Positions 40,340 through 52,010 of a stretch of 64,000 nt of DNA are shown here, piece by piece. The position numbers and the translations under genes are program-made. The notes under the pieces are model-generated. The model saw only the letters and a list, made by a program, of their open reading frames with translations. It was not told where the DNA came from and ran no database searches. Numbering within the stretch: position 1 is the stretch's first letter; each line of letters starts with the position of its first letter. The stretch is from Hemileia vastatrix (taxonomy: Eukaryota; Basidiomycota; Pucciniomycetes; Pucciniales; Zaghouaniaceae), in contig JASXTE010000002.1 in the NCBI GenBank assembly GCA_030280995.1, positions 18,413,183-18,477,182 on the forward strand, read 5' to 3'.

Positions 40340-40974
40340 TTCTCCTTTATGAACGCGTCTTCCCTTTCTTGTTTATAATTAATTGTCCACATCCAAAGCC
40401 TTGGTAGATTTGGCTATGAAGCTGGTGAACGCACCAGATTTATCGTCTTTGCTTTCATTCTGTCGCAGATGGTGGTCTCAGTCCTGGCTAAACTAAATAT
40501 ATTCCTCTCATCTTAAGCACAACTCTGCTACAGCAACTGAGACAAGATCAACTGAAACGACAGAAAAAGTCAATTTTACATCTACTTTTTAAGTGTCGTG
40601 TTTGATGGATAGTTCAGATTAATCTTATCCTTCTCTTTAATTTCATAACGCAATACTTGGTAAACTTCTTTTGAGCGTCACTCGTTAACATTGCCACTTG
40701 GTGGTATCATCAAGTTAAACTGATCTTGTAAAATTTGTTTTGTATGTAGGATTTCTAGCCATTTTTATTTTTTTTTCTCTGAATCATTTTGTAACTCAAT
40801 ATCAAAAACGTCTCAGATGTTGGATTCATAGCCATTAAGATGCACTGTCAGTCTTGTGCTTGAATCGAGATAAATAATAAATTAACCAACGAAAAAGTTT
40901 TGGTATAAGAAATTTGAGAATGTAAAAGAAACTCGTCTCTTCTTATCGAGGACGATTTCCTTGTGTGCAGCCAG
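40340..40974. other. Upstream region of the MYST gene
   Basis: No convincing ORF. It contains the presumed promoter of the MYST gene on the minus strand. The base composition is less skewed than in the transposons. No motif is assigned with confidence. Confidence 0.45.
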
Positions 40975-41252
40975 ATCCGAAAAGATTGAGACAAAAATGA
41001 AAATGTTCGAAAATTTATTGACAGCCCAAAAGTTGAGCTGCAGTATTTTTTCGGCGTCTTCAATTCATTTTGTGACAGTCTCTTTGACTTCTCTTTCAAC
41101 TCAGATAATGAAGAGAGGCGAAACAATAGAGAAATCAACCCGATCGCCACAAAATGAGTGGTAGATGTAAAAAAAATACTGTAGCTCAACTTTTGATCTG
41201 TCAATAAATTGACGAACATTTTCATGTTTGTCTCAATGTTTTCAAATTTGGC
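40975..41252. repeat. Imperfect inverted repeat, arms about 105 bp
   Basis: 40975-41083 and the reverse complement of 41145-41252 share words such as ATTGAGACAAA, TGAAAATGTTCG, AATTTATTGACAG, CAAAAGTTGAGCT and CAGTATTTTTT, with a loop of about 60 bp. The ORFs running through it on both strands are explained by the symmetry rather than by a gene. It could be a decayed MITE or a hairpin-forming locus. Confidence 0.75.
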
Positions 41253-41486
41253 TGTATCTTGGCAATTTTTCAACACTTTACTTTTTCTTCCCTTAGATGT
41301 CTCCCATTCATCTATATATATAGTGTTTTCTTGAGTTTCCCCCATTGCTCTGCAGAATAATTTTCATGCACCTAGCTTTAATACCTCTCTTTGCTGACAA
41401 TTATACAACAGAATTTTTCTACAATTTTTTTGATTCACAATCTTCTTGTGTGTCTTCGTTTCGAAAGAAACCAGCCAGGAATATTC

Positions 41487-41755
41487 ATTTTAGATATTAT
41501 CTTGAAAAATCTGAAAAAAATGTTGTTCTACTCATCACATTCTAACAATAATTCACTAACGTGTGAGGCGTTTGCCCAACCATTACCAGTGAACTCTCTC
41601 AAGACACTACATTCTCCCTCGATGAAATGCAAAAATGAACAAATTGAAAAGCTGCTTTAAAATAAATTTTATCATATTCTTCAATAACCACTCATAATAT
41701 AAATTCATATATTCAAAATTTACAACCATTTTCATTAACCCCATAAAAATACATT
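41487..41755 (+). repeat. Host direct repeat, left copy
   Basis: 269 bp from ATTTTAGATATTATCTT to CCATAAAAATACATT. It recurs with about 90% identity at 56986-57255. The left copy continues into ordinary sequence upstream (41253-41486 shows no gene) and stops exactly at the left end of the PIF composite. Confidence 0.9.
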
Positions 41756-42330
41756 AGGGGGTGTCAGTTCTGGCAAATCCGCACTTATTTAAGTTCGGAT
41801 TTCTGAAGCACACTAGCCCCTACATTGGTGAATTTCAAAATGATATAAGTCACTTATTTCACTCAAATCCACACTTTCTCAATTAAAAGTGCTGTTTTCA
41901 CCATAACGTCCCATTTCACTGATTTGTCAGCATCATCCCATTCATACACAGCACTCCACAGCATAAAACTTTATAAATCAAAACATCATACATAATTTAC
42001 ATTTTTATACCATATAAGAGCCATGCCTTCCTTGCTCTCAAATTATGATAAGCTACATCAAGCAATAAATTTCACAGCTCTTGATCTCCTCTTGGACTCT
42101 GATTGCAATTCTGATTCTGATCTTGAAGAAGATTGTCTTTTTTTTATCAAAAGTGGCCTGGAAATGTTACAATCTTCCAAGAAAGGCTCAAGTACTTCAT
42201 ACCCCCAAGTAAACCATCAAAATACTTCTTAACCTATCTGTACCCAGTTTTAGACAGTTTTTCAGGACTTCCCAAGAATGTTTCCTTAGAATGGTTATTC
42301 TTATTTGCATATTGAATTTAATTTTGAATT
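41756..42330 (+). pseudogene. Left outer end with transposase N-terminus
   Basis: The reverse complement of the right end of PIF1: terminal repeat, subterminal AATCCGCACTT words, then the transposase start on the plus strand (ATG 42023, MPSLLSNYDKLHQAINF, an Asp/Ser-rich run with DSDLEED). The frame breaks at about 42170. After about 42320 the sequence switches to the opposite-orientation 5' region, so the transposase body has been deleted from this half. Confidence 0.82.
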
Positions 42331-42339
42331 TTCTGTTAT

Positions 42340-43685
42340 AGTCTCTTTTTTTCAAGTCTCTTTGTTTTCCTTCATCAACTCAACATGAAATCACATGTTT
42401 TCTGCAATTGCATATTTTTTCAGTCATTATTTTAACTTTCATCACTCATATCCATTTCTTTCTCTCCTGTTACATCCCTCAAATAATTTGAAGTCAATTG
42501 TTTTCTCAACTCATCACTCCAGGTAAGTCATTTTTTTCATTTTTACTTTTATGTTTGCTAGTTATTTTTTTTATTTTTTGTATCTAAATTTTTTTTGTAA
42601 GTGGTTTTATTTTTATTTTTAAGGTAAAAGTAGCCTTTTTCTTTCTTTTTTTCTCTCCATCATCCTACTTTTCATTCGTCCTTGACATGGTCATTATCCC
42701 CCCTTTCCTCTATTTCACTTTTTTTTGGTTCCATGTCATTGAAACACATACATTGCACATTCTTTAAGTATTTCACTTGTTCCATATTCCATTTCCTCCC
42801 AATTCCAACTTCACTCTTTCTCACTCTATTTTTCATACCTTTCAATCAAGGTAAGTTTCATCTCCTTTTTTTCATGTCTATATGATATCACTTTCTTTCT
42901 AAGGAAATTGCATACTTAAATATATCTAGGACTCATATCTGGATAACAGTGGACTTATTCAACTCCTCATGTTGTCATTTTTATTATCACTTTTCAAGTT
43001 TTTGTAAACTTTTGAAAATCAGACTCTGAATTAGGATTAGGTTTATTCAAAACTAATGTCCTTTTCACTGAAGATTCTTCTGAAGGCTACCTTTTATTTC
43101 CCACAAATAGATTTGAATTTGGTTCAGTGGTTGCTGAGATATTGACCTTTAAAGTTGAGCCTTTTTCCCCCCAATTTGACTTTTTTCCTTTCATGTTTTT
43201 ATATAAAAAACTAGAAATAGATTTATTTAAATTACATCTCCTTTGTCTGAAGATTCTCCTGAATCCTATCTTTCATTTTCCACAAACAGGTTTGAACTAG
43301 GTTCAGTGGTTGCTAGTATTTCAGCCTTTAAAGTTGAGCCTTTTTTTCCAAATTTCAATTAATTTATTTCATGTTTTTATATTACATAATTAGAGAATAA
43401 GGCTTCTGAAACACTTATCTGATGATTATCTAGGCTTTTATCTCCCTCTTGCTGGAATTTTCATTTAAAAATTTTCAAGTTTTTGTGCCATTTTGAGAAT
43501 CAGAGTTAGTTTTAGGTCTAGGTTTATTTGAATCTACTGTCCTTTTAGCTGAAGATACTTCTGAAGCCTATCTTTCATATCCCACAAACTGATTTGAATT
43601 TGGCTCAGTGTTTTCTGATATATTGACCTTTAAAGTTGAGCCTTATTCCTTGATTTCACTTTTATTTATTTCATAATGCATTTAT
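42340..43685 (+). other. PIF 5' region with three repeated modules
   Basis: Colinear with 18600-19640 of PIF1, including donor-like CCAGGTAAGTC and AAGGTAAGTTTC. It has three (rather than two) of the modules ending in GTTGAGCC, at about 43030-43170, 43200-43340 and 43510-43640. No ORF is called. It is broken at TAT (43683-43685) by the CACTA-type element. Confidence 0.7.
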
Positions 43686-43946
43686 CACCACGCAATATAG
43701 GGGGCAGACTAGCTAGCAAGTCCACAACCTTGAACCCAAATTCACCACAGATTGAACACACATTGAGCTATTGATAAAGGAACCATACAATCAGGGATGA
43801 ACACCACTCAGCAGAACCGTTTTAGGTGGGTGTTCAAGTAGAGTTCAGTATGGGTTCAGTATGAGTTCAGTCTGAGTTCCATTTGAGTTCCATCTGAGTT
43901 CAGGTTGAGGACTTGCTAGCAAGTCCACCCCCTATATTGCGTAGTG
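43686..43946. mobile_element. 261-bp MITE unit at the left end of the CACTA-type element
   Basis: Same length and nearly the same sequence as 7969-8229, with ends CACCACGC and GCGTAGTG. Unlike the other copies it has no duplication across its own ends (TAT left, AGA right). It therefore seems to be part of, or merged with, the larger element. Confidence 0.85.
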
Positions 43947-46900
43947 AGAGTTAGGGTGAGAATAGAAGAGGTGGGGAGGATAGAAAAATAGGTATTGGGG
44001 GATAGAAAAGGTTAGAAAGGGGGTGCAAGTGGTAGTGAGTGGGGTATGGTGGTGTGGACTTGGAGCCCAAAGGGTGTGGTGGGGAAATGTGGCAATTGGA
44101 AGGGGTGGGGTGGGGTAGAAAGAGGAAAAAGAAAGATTTAGAAGGGTCATGATTGGAGATAAAGGGGTGAAATGGGCTGGAAAGTGAAAGGGAAGAGGAT
44201 GGAGTGTGAGCAAAACAGGTGAGGAAGGGTGAGAAGAGTAAAATTTTAGGTTTGAAGGCATCAAAAACAAAACAAAGTTAAAACGATGATGAACAAAAGG
44301 AAAGGGGAGGGAATAGAAATGAAACAGGTGATAAGTCAGAAAAGTATGTACAAAGGGGTTGAGTGAGTATCAAAAAAGGTGGTGAAAAACAGAAGACAAA
44401 CTCTATCTTTTGGACAAAGGATAGAGCCCACCCTGCAATAATATGATGTTTTGCTTCCACTTATAAAAATAATATTTAAACCTGTTGTATGGCTATTTTA
44501 CATCCTTAATCAATTCAAAATACACATATATTTGCTTTTTGTAATAAATACTTGTATTCAAAGTAGAAGAATTATAAAAATATAAAAACTAGCCATAAAG
44601 CCCTAGTACATTTTATAAAAAATCATTTCATGGATTAATTGTGATAGTTATATGTAAGATAAAAAATGAATTTTACAGGTAAATTTTAGAAAAAAATTGA
44701 AAAATGGAAAAATAAAAATAAAAATCTCTTTTCTATATTATTAGGTGAAATAATTTATTGTTTAATTTAATATTAAATTCTGTTGGTGAGATGAAAAATA
44801 GCTATGGCTTTCCTTATAGAGTGAAGATGAGACTTGAGAAAAAAATTAATTGCTATATTTTACCTTTTATACTTTTTTTGTTTGTTCTATCATTAATATA
44901 AATATCTGAAAAATTATAATTAATAAAAAAAATTAAGAGAATTAAATAATAAAGATGTTCCAATATATTTAATCATATTGATTTAGTGAAATAATAAGCC
45001 CCTTGAGCCCTTTTCATTGCTTAAATTTTTTCACACAAAGAATTATATACAATTTTATAAACATAAAAATCTTAGTTGTGATAGGACTTGGATTGAGCTC
45101 CCAATGAGATTCTGTTCCTTACCACTGTTCATGATAAGTTAATCTGTGAGAATTTGATTTAATTTATTTAAAATTTGATTGTAAATTCCTTAATATATGC
45201 CAAGGTTTATCTTTTTCTTGAAATAATTTATACCAAATACTAGGAAATGCTGAACATAAATAAAAAATTTAACTTTTTTTGATTTTTGTTTTAATAATAG
45301 AATCTTTAAGTTTCTTCTTAATTATTATAATGTGAGTTTTCTCATATGATTGATTAAAAATCTTCTAAATTTCATTGTTTTTATCTACAATGCACATGAA
45401 AAGACAGAACATTTTATTTTTTATTTAAACTTAATTTAAGGAATATTATTTTTGTATTTATAAAACATTATTTAGCTCCTTTTGATTATCAAAAACTTTT
45501 TTCTTAGATTTATAATTCAAATTTTTAGAAAACCTCAAGTTATGAATTCAGATAGTTTAAAAATGTGAAAAAAATATTTTTCATCAATTCGAGCTTGAAG
45601 ATGATTTCAAATTACAGCCTTAAATTGTTCTTTTGAAATTAAGTGAAAATTTCAAAACCTATTCCATTAAAATTCATTTTTATAAAAATGAATTCATTTA
45701 AGTATATATTTTTAATAAGGAAGATAACTTAGAAGATACATGAATTTTTACTGTTCAATAAAATCTCAAATTATTCTTATTTTTTATATTTGCTAATAAA
45801 GAACATATTTTTCTTTTTTTTGAATATTGGGGTTAAAATCATATTACTAACAAAGTGTCAATAAATTATTAATCTGTATTTTTTCACTTGACTATAATGT
45901 TTGCATTTTGTATTGTTAATTAACATGTTCAATACTCTTTTTCTTGAATAAAAGAAGGTATTTCTGCATTACTATACTCAATTTAAAGGAAAAAAAAGAA
46001 AAAATTGAAATATTTCATGTTTCTATTTAAAATATTTTCTTAACTTTTAATTAATAAAAATTCAATTACTCTAATATTAGCCTTTTCTATGAGTATCACT
46101 ATAAATATATAATTTTTCTCATTTCAAACTATACTCTCATATATTGATTCTCCTATAAATATAATCATACATTGATACATAAAAATTCACTTTAATACAT
46201 AATATAGAGTCTGTGAAAAATATTAGAACTTGATATTTAAATTCAAAAACTCTTATAGTGCATGATAGAAATCTGTTTAGTTTGTGTTGTGTATTCCCAG
46301 GTGAAAAATATTGATATCTTCAATTATTGAATTCAAGAAAATAAAGGATTCAGCTTACATTTCTAAAGAATATTTGGTGATTTATATTAATTTTCCCATT
46401 GATATATTGTATTCCTTTTAATTAAATGATTTTAAGAGCAAAATTCCACTGAGTAGAAGTTAATTTTTGTGAATGGATAAAATTAATATAAAGAGTGAAA
46501 ATTTACCTAAAGAATATTTATGGATTTGATAAAAATTGCTTCATAATTATGAAAAGTATTGGATTTACTGAGAATAAAACATAAAATGCTTTTGAATTCA
46601 AGCACATTTTATCCTAAAAAAGACCAAAATTACTTTACTTACTGTTTGTATCATTTTCTTGCATTTTTGAATTTTATAAAAAAATATTAAACTTTACCAC
46701 TTGAAGAATTTTTTTTTGTCTAACATATATAATTTCATTCTTCAATTTTTATTTATTTGGAGAAAGTAGAAATGAGGGTGCTTCATCATGTCCATCTTTT
46801 TGAAAATAAAATCTTACTGCATTTAATTTTTAAAATTTTGTGTCTTTTATACAGAACTTTAGAATATAATATGGGATAGGAATATGGCTTAATTATTTAG

Positions 46901-47420
46901 TTATATAATTAATTTTTATAAAAAAATGTATTGCATAAGCTTAAAATTCTGAAAAAAAAATTGAGAATCATACAGTTTACATGGTCTCTATAAAAAATGA
47001 AAAATTTATATTATGAAAAAATGGATTTTTTCTACATTAAGAAGTCATGAAATATTTTTTAAATTTTTTCAAAAATATGTAGTATATTTCTTAGAATGAT
47101 TAAAATTTATACTTAAGAAAAAAAAATGTATTTTCATGTATTTTAAATCTTAAATTTTCATTCAAAAAGATCATCTGATTACATTTCATCAAAAAGTATT
47201 GTTTATTGAGAATATTTAAAAAGCTTTTATATTCTTATTTTTAATTAAGATTTGAATAGTTTTTCATAATGCTTTCAATAAAGAATCACCCGTGGTTTGT
47301 GAATATTTCAAGCTTATTTCAGGAAGATTTCAGTCTGTGTTCAGTCTGAGTTCATTCTGAGTTCCATCTGACTTCAATTTAAGGACTTGCTAGCAAGTCC
47401 CCCCCAAATGTTGTGTGGTG
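43686..47420. mobile_element. 3.7-kb CACTA-type element without coding capacity
   Basis: Left end CACCACGCAATATAGGGGG, right end decayed but ending TTGTGTGGTG. Both have the GCTAGCAAGTCC palindrome just inside (43703-43720 changed, 47383-47400 intact). The target duplication is TAT (43683-43685 and 47421-47423). The interior has a purine-rich stretch (43947-44280), then about 2.9 kb of very AT-rich DNA with no ORF above 60 codons. The matching duplication argues that the outer ends belong to one insertion. I see nothing recognisable inside. Confidence 0.6.
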
Positions 47421-48179
47421 TATCCTTCCAGATTCCTCAAACAACCTTTCTCTTTACTTATTATTCTGCCCTTTCATAAAGGTGTTTTTTTTTCTTTTTT
47501 TACCATTTTCATATTTCTAACCCTTCACTCATTTTAGCTGCTCTCATCAGATCAGTCAAAAGTTAGTCCAGAAAGTAAACAAAGTAAAATAAGAAGGTAA
47601 AATTAATAAATTTACAAACCTTCATGTAGATAAATTTCTTTTGGGGATTTGTAAATTCATTGAATATTTTTTATTCTTTCATAAATGTTTAATAAATAAA
47701 TCTGATATTTTGATTTACTAAGTTAAAGTAATGAGCCAGAAACCCTGTTTTGTATAAAAGGTAATCATGACAACATAAAATTTTTTCATGGTGTTCCTCT
47801 AGCCAATAGTTGTGGAAAGTACCAAACTTAGTTTCTAGCCTATTCCACAATTTGGCTTGAGAATTTTCATTACTTTAAAACAAGTGAATTTGAATGATCT
47901 TATTTTTTTATTAACTTATTAATTTATGTAATTACATTAAATTTTGGTAATTTTCACCCCTCACTTCAATAAAATGCAGTAGAGGGTATTGCCAAATTTT
48001 CAAATCTGACATGCAAAATTTTTCAAACAGATGTTGAATTTTGTTAGCTTTCCTTTATTTAGAAATTCAAATTGGTGGTGAGGTGATAAAATTATGTTGG
48101 TGATGAGGAATTTTTCACAAGTGCCAGTATTATTTTACAATCTGAAATTCTAAAAATGTGATATTTAAGAGTCCAGTAA
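47421..48179 (+). pseudogene. Tet-like gene remnant and 3' region, left half of the composite
   Basis: 47530-47610 matches the last codons of the PIF1 Tet-like ORF (CAGATCAGTCAAAAGTTAG corresponds to the QISHKL segment). It is followed by the conserved TTGTATAAAAGGTAATCATG segment (about 47750) and the CTTCAATAAAATGCAG module (about 47965). The catalytic core is missing. It reads plus strand, as in PIF1. Confidence 0.7.
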
Positions 48180-49057
48180 GGACAAATGGTGTTTTCAGAA
48201 TTTTATGATAAAGATATTTTTAGTAAGATTAAAAGTAATTATTAAATCTGGAACCAAAAAGAATATCCATTTCCTCATAGAGAAGGCACATGAAATTGAG
48301 CTTTTTGGAAACAGTAGTAATTCCATTCTCCAAATCATAATCATCAATACCAAAACCAGTGGAAGTGGAAGAAAAATGAGACTTTTTATATTTTGAATGA
48401 TAACTTTTAAGCCTATCCTTCATTTTCTTAGGATTAATTTTGATTCTCCCTTTTGTTTTCTTTTTTACTTCATTTTCCATCAACAAGAAGCCATTGACCT
48501 TTGATGGAGGTGGACAACTGATTTGGGTGGACTTCTTATATACAAAAATGCATCATAATTTGATTTAATTTTGAGTAAGTTGATAATTATGTAATAATCT
48601 TCCTTTTTTAGCTGTCCAGACTTTGATTTCTTAGGTGAGGTGCTTCCACTATGGGAAGAACTTTTTTATGAAGCTTTTTTTGAGTTTCCTTTTGAGTGTT
48701 GGATTTTCTGGGAGGAATTATGAAACTGTTATGTCACAAGAAAAGAGATTAAGAGGTTGAAAACATAAAAAAAGAAGGAAGAAAAAATTTCTGGTTAAAA
48801 TTTTTCAATAAAATGTTTCAAATCTCAGTGAGGGGTGTGTGCTTAATATTGAGGAGGGGATGGAGGTCAGTGTGTCACATGTTACAAGGATGTGGTAGGC
48901 AAGAAAGGGATGTTGTGGTCAACATGTGGTTTTGAAAAAATAGATTGGTAAAAAGTGCTGATTTGAGGTCATAACTGACACCCATTTCTGAAATAAGCAA
49001 CTTTTTTGCAAATTTTAAGTGCTGATTTGGTTTGAAATCAACACTTAACTTAGGTGA
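48180..49057 (-). pseudogene. Myb/SANT-like accessory gene of the PIF family, left arm
   Basis: The minus-strand ORF 48486-48229 encodes a basic helical segment (KINPKKMKDRLKSYHSKYKK), then TGFGIDDYDLENGI and MCLLYEEMDILFGSRFN. This spacing (TGxG, GI-T, a C-x-x-Y/F-x-x-MD-LFG tail) resembles the Myb/SANT or trihelix-like proteins that accompany Harbinger transposases, as I recall the family. Upstream, 48870-49030 is the left-end region of the transposon. The gene is cut off at about 48200. It would bind the element ends and bring the transposase to them. Confidence 0.6.
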
Positions 49058-50460
49058 GGATTTTAGAGTAAACTTAAGTGAGGATTTCAAAGCAAATCAG
49101 CACCTAAATTTTGCAAAAAAGTCACTTATTTCAAAAATGGGTGTCAGTTATGACCTCAAATCAGCACTTTTTACCAATCTATTTTTTCAAAACCACATGT
49201 TGACCACAACATCCCTTTCTTGCCTACCACATCCTTGTCACATGTGACACACTGACCTCCATCCCCTCCTAAATAATCAGCACACACCCCTCACTGAGAT
49301 TTGAAACATTTATTTGTGACATTTTGAACAGACATGGTTTTTCCCTTGTTTTTTTATGTTTTCAACCTCTTAATCTCTTTTCTTGTAACATACCAGTTTC
49401 ATAATTCCTCCCAGATAATCCAACAGTCAAATGGTAACTCAAAAAAATGCTTAAGTCAGCTTGTAAAGCAAGCCCCTCACCTGAGAAATCAAATTCTGGA
49501 CAGCTAAAAATGGAAGATTATCTTATCATCATCAAATCCAATTATGATGCATGTTTTGGATGTGAGAAGTTTACCTGTATTAAACATACACCTTCATAAA
49601 ATATAAATGGCTTCTTGTTGATGTCAAATGAAGTAAAGAAGAAAAAAAGGAAGAATCAACAATAATCCTAAGAAAATAAAGAAGAGGTTCAAAAGTTATC
49701 AATCAAAATATAAAAAAGCTTGATTTCACTGCCACTTCCACTTGCTTTGGTAATTATGATGATGATTTGGAGATTGGAATTACTAATTTTTCCTAAAAGC
49801 TCAATTTAATGTGTCCTTTCTATGAGGAAATGGAAAACATTTTTGGCTCCCGAGTTGATGTTAAACCTTGTTTTATACACAATACTAATAAGGTTTTTCC
49901 CTCTGGATCTTAACAAGCCAATAATCCTCCCAACACAACTGAAACTCAAGGAAATCAATCCCCTCCAGCTTCTAGCCATAGTTCACCTGAAGATGATCCT
50001 GACCATCAAGCAGAAAAATTATTTCAGAATAGATCTCTGAGTCCTCAGAGCCCCAAAATTTTAATGTATTTTTAATTTTTCTTTTTTCCTCAATTCTTTG
50101 CTAAATCGCTCATTCATTCCTTTCTAGTCTCCTCCTACTCAAACTCCAATTTCTAAAAAGAATAAAAATTCTGGAAATCACAATCCTGCTTTAGATGAAC
50201 TTCCTGGACCCTCTAGCTCAAACTCCAAACTAAAACATCAGGCTTCAACTTCAATGAACTTGAACCATATTTTAAAATGTGGTAATAATTCAACCACCTC
50301 TTTTTCCTCCCTTGATGATTATTTTGAGAAAAAAGATATAAGTAAGATTTTGTCACTATATATCTTCTTCAATAACATATTTATTTATTTCTATTCAATT
50401 TTTTCAGAGAAATCCTCTATTTTAAAAAAGGCCTTGAATTTGAGAAAATGAAGTTTGATC
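49058..50460 (+). pseudogene. Myb/SANT-like accessory gene of the PIF family, right arm
   Basis: The inverted copy of the left arm, and longer. Coding segments from about 49495 (GQLKMEDYLIIIKSNYDA) pass through the basic part and, after frame changes, the MRKWKTFLAPELM region, to a Pro/Ser-rich stretch. A candidate intron ends TTTCTAG at about 50130. The next exon includes SPPTQTPISKKNKNSG and FSSLDDYFEKKD. Several stops and frameshifts (for example near 49650 and 49800) disable it. This is the most complete copy of the accessory gene here. Confidence 0.6.
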
Positions 50461-50999
50461 ATATGCTGATGAAAGATTAATGGGCCTTAGATTTGGAAGA
50501 ATTTTTTTTTGCTTCAAGAAAACTTTTAAAAGGCCTAATTTGAAGCATAGAAGATAGAAAGAGTTCATCTTCACCCAGAGAAAACAAAAGTCAATGAATT
50601 TCAAAGACAAATGGCAAGTTGAGAATTGGAAAAGAAAAAAATTTAAAAAGAATTTATTACAGAATGTATAAAAAATGTCTAATCTTATGAGGACATTAAA
50701 AAAGTACTTTTATTGGTTTTTTCGTGTAATGCTTGGGGAATGACATTAGTAATTAATTTTGATCTTATCAAAAAAAGTTATATCATCAGATTCTGTTAAC
50801 ACCATTTTTGCTTACTGGAATCTAAAATTGGAATTTCAGATGGTGAAATAATACTGAAACCTGTACAGAAATCCTCATCCCCTCCTCTCTACCATCTTAA
50901 TTTCTATACCCTCACCATCCTCATTGCCAACATACTTCTATCACCTCACCACCAATTTGCATTTCTAAATATAGATAAGCCAACAAAATCTATATCTGT
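50461..50999. other. Right arm of the composite, unassigned
   Basis: AT-rich, with only short ORFs. It joins the end of the accessory gene to the 3' region of the Tet-like gene (in reverse). CCCTCACCATCCTC-like pyrimidine stretches occur near 50920. It probably holds the 3' ends of the two convergent genes. Confidence 0.4.
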
Positions 51000-52010
51000 T
51001 TTGAAAATTTGGCAATAACCTACCCAGCAATTTATTGAATTAAGGGGTGCAAGTCAACAAAATTTAATATAATTACCTAAATTATTAATTAAATAACTAA
51101 TATATTTCAATTTTCTAAATTTTAGAGCAATGACAATTCCTCAAGCCAAAATTTGAAAAATATAGAAACAGAAGTTTGGGAATTTCCACAAGTTTAGGCT
51201 AGAGAAGCCCCATGAAACAATTTAGTGTTATCATGATTACAATCTATAAAACACAAAGTTGTTGGCCCATTACTTAAGTTTATTAATTTGAATTATAAGA
51301 TTTATTTATAAAAAATTTATGAAGGAATATTAAATATTTGGTGACTTTACAAACCCCCATAATTTTTTGATCTACCTAAATTTTTTTTAAATCTATTATC
51401 TTTTCCTTCTTTTTTTATCTTGTTTAATCTTTTGAATAAGCTTTTGACTTATTTTGAAGCAGCATCCAAAATGGGTAAAGTTTTGACAAGATTGAAAATT
51501 GGAGGAGCTTTTGTCATTTGGTGATTATACTGAGAAGAGCTCCAAAAAGAATTGATGATAAAATTTCATAAACCAAAATTGATTATACATTTATGATCAG
51601 AAAAATATAAGCCATTGTCTTTGATTTTGGCTGGTGATAATATAGGTTGTCTGGTGATAGGATTGAATTATACGAATATTCCCAAAGTAAGATAATGGGC
51701 ATCATTTATGTTGGTATGTATCTGATTATGAAAACCATAATTAGTGAATATAGAATTTTAAAACAATAGATATTTTTTTCCAAGTTGTTCCCATTCTGAA
51801 TCACACCAATTTGATATACCAACTCTAGTATAAAGCTCATGATTTTTTCAAATTCTTTATTGCAAATTTTTTTTTGAGACAAAGAGCAATAAATGAATCA
51901 AAAGAAGGTAAGGAGTCTCATTTTAAAAAAAATTATCCTTCTGTGCTTTAGATAAATTTTTTAGCAAAGAATAGATGCCTTTATTATTAAAATGAGTAAT
52001 GTTTTGAATT
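51000..52010 (-). pseudogene. Tet-like dioxygenase remnant, right half of the composite
   Basis: Read on the minus strand, the order of PIF1 20700-19740 is reproduced. About 51750-51560 still encodes the core with stops and a changed metal site: the H-x-D position reads H-T-N, followed by TLGIF, an ITRQPILSPAKIK-type turn, GLYFSDHKCII and NHQMTKAPP. The lost Asp ligand and the stops make it inactive. The TTGTATAAAAGG-type 3' segment lies at about 51235-51260. Confidence 0.78.

Noticed and set aside
40848..41345. A 165-codon minus-strand ORF and a 67-codon plus-strand ORF
   Set aside because: Both run through the same inverted repeat, which produces similar peptides on each strand; no domain is seen.
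43932..44460. Minus-strand Pro/Ser/Phe-rich ORFs
   Set aside because: They are the complement of a purine-rich tract and have no domain or conserved pattern; one overlaps a MITE end.
44460..47330. Organellar insertion
   Set aside because: High AT content suggested it, but no organellar gene, tRNA or rRNA signal is visible and CACTA-type ends with a TAT duplication enclose it.
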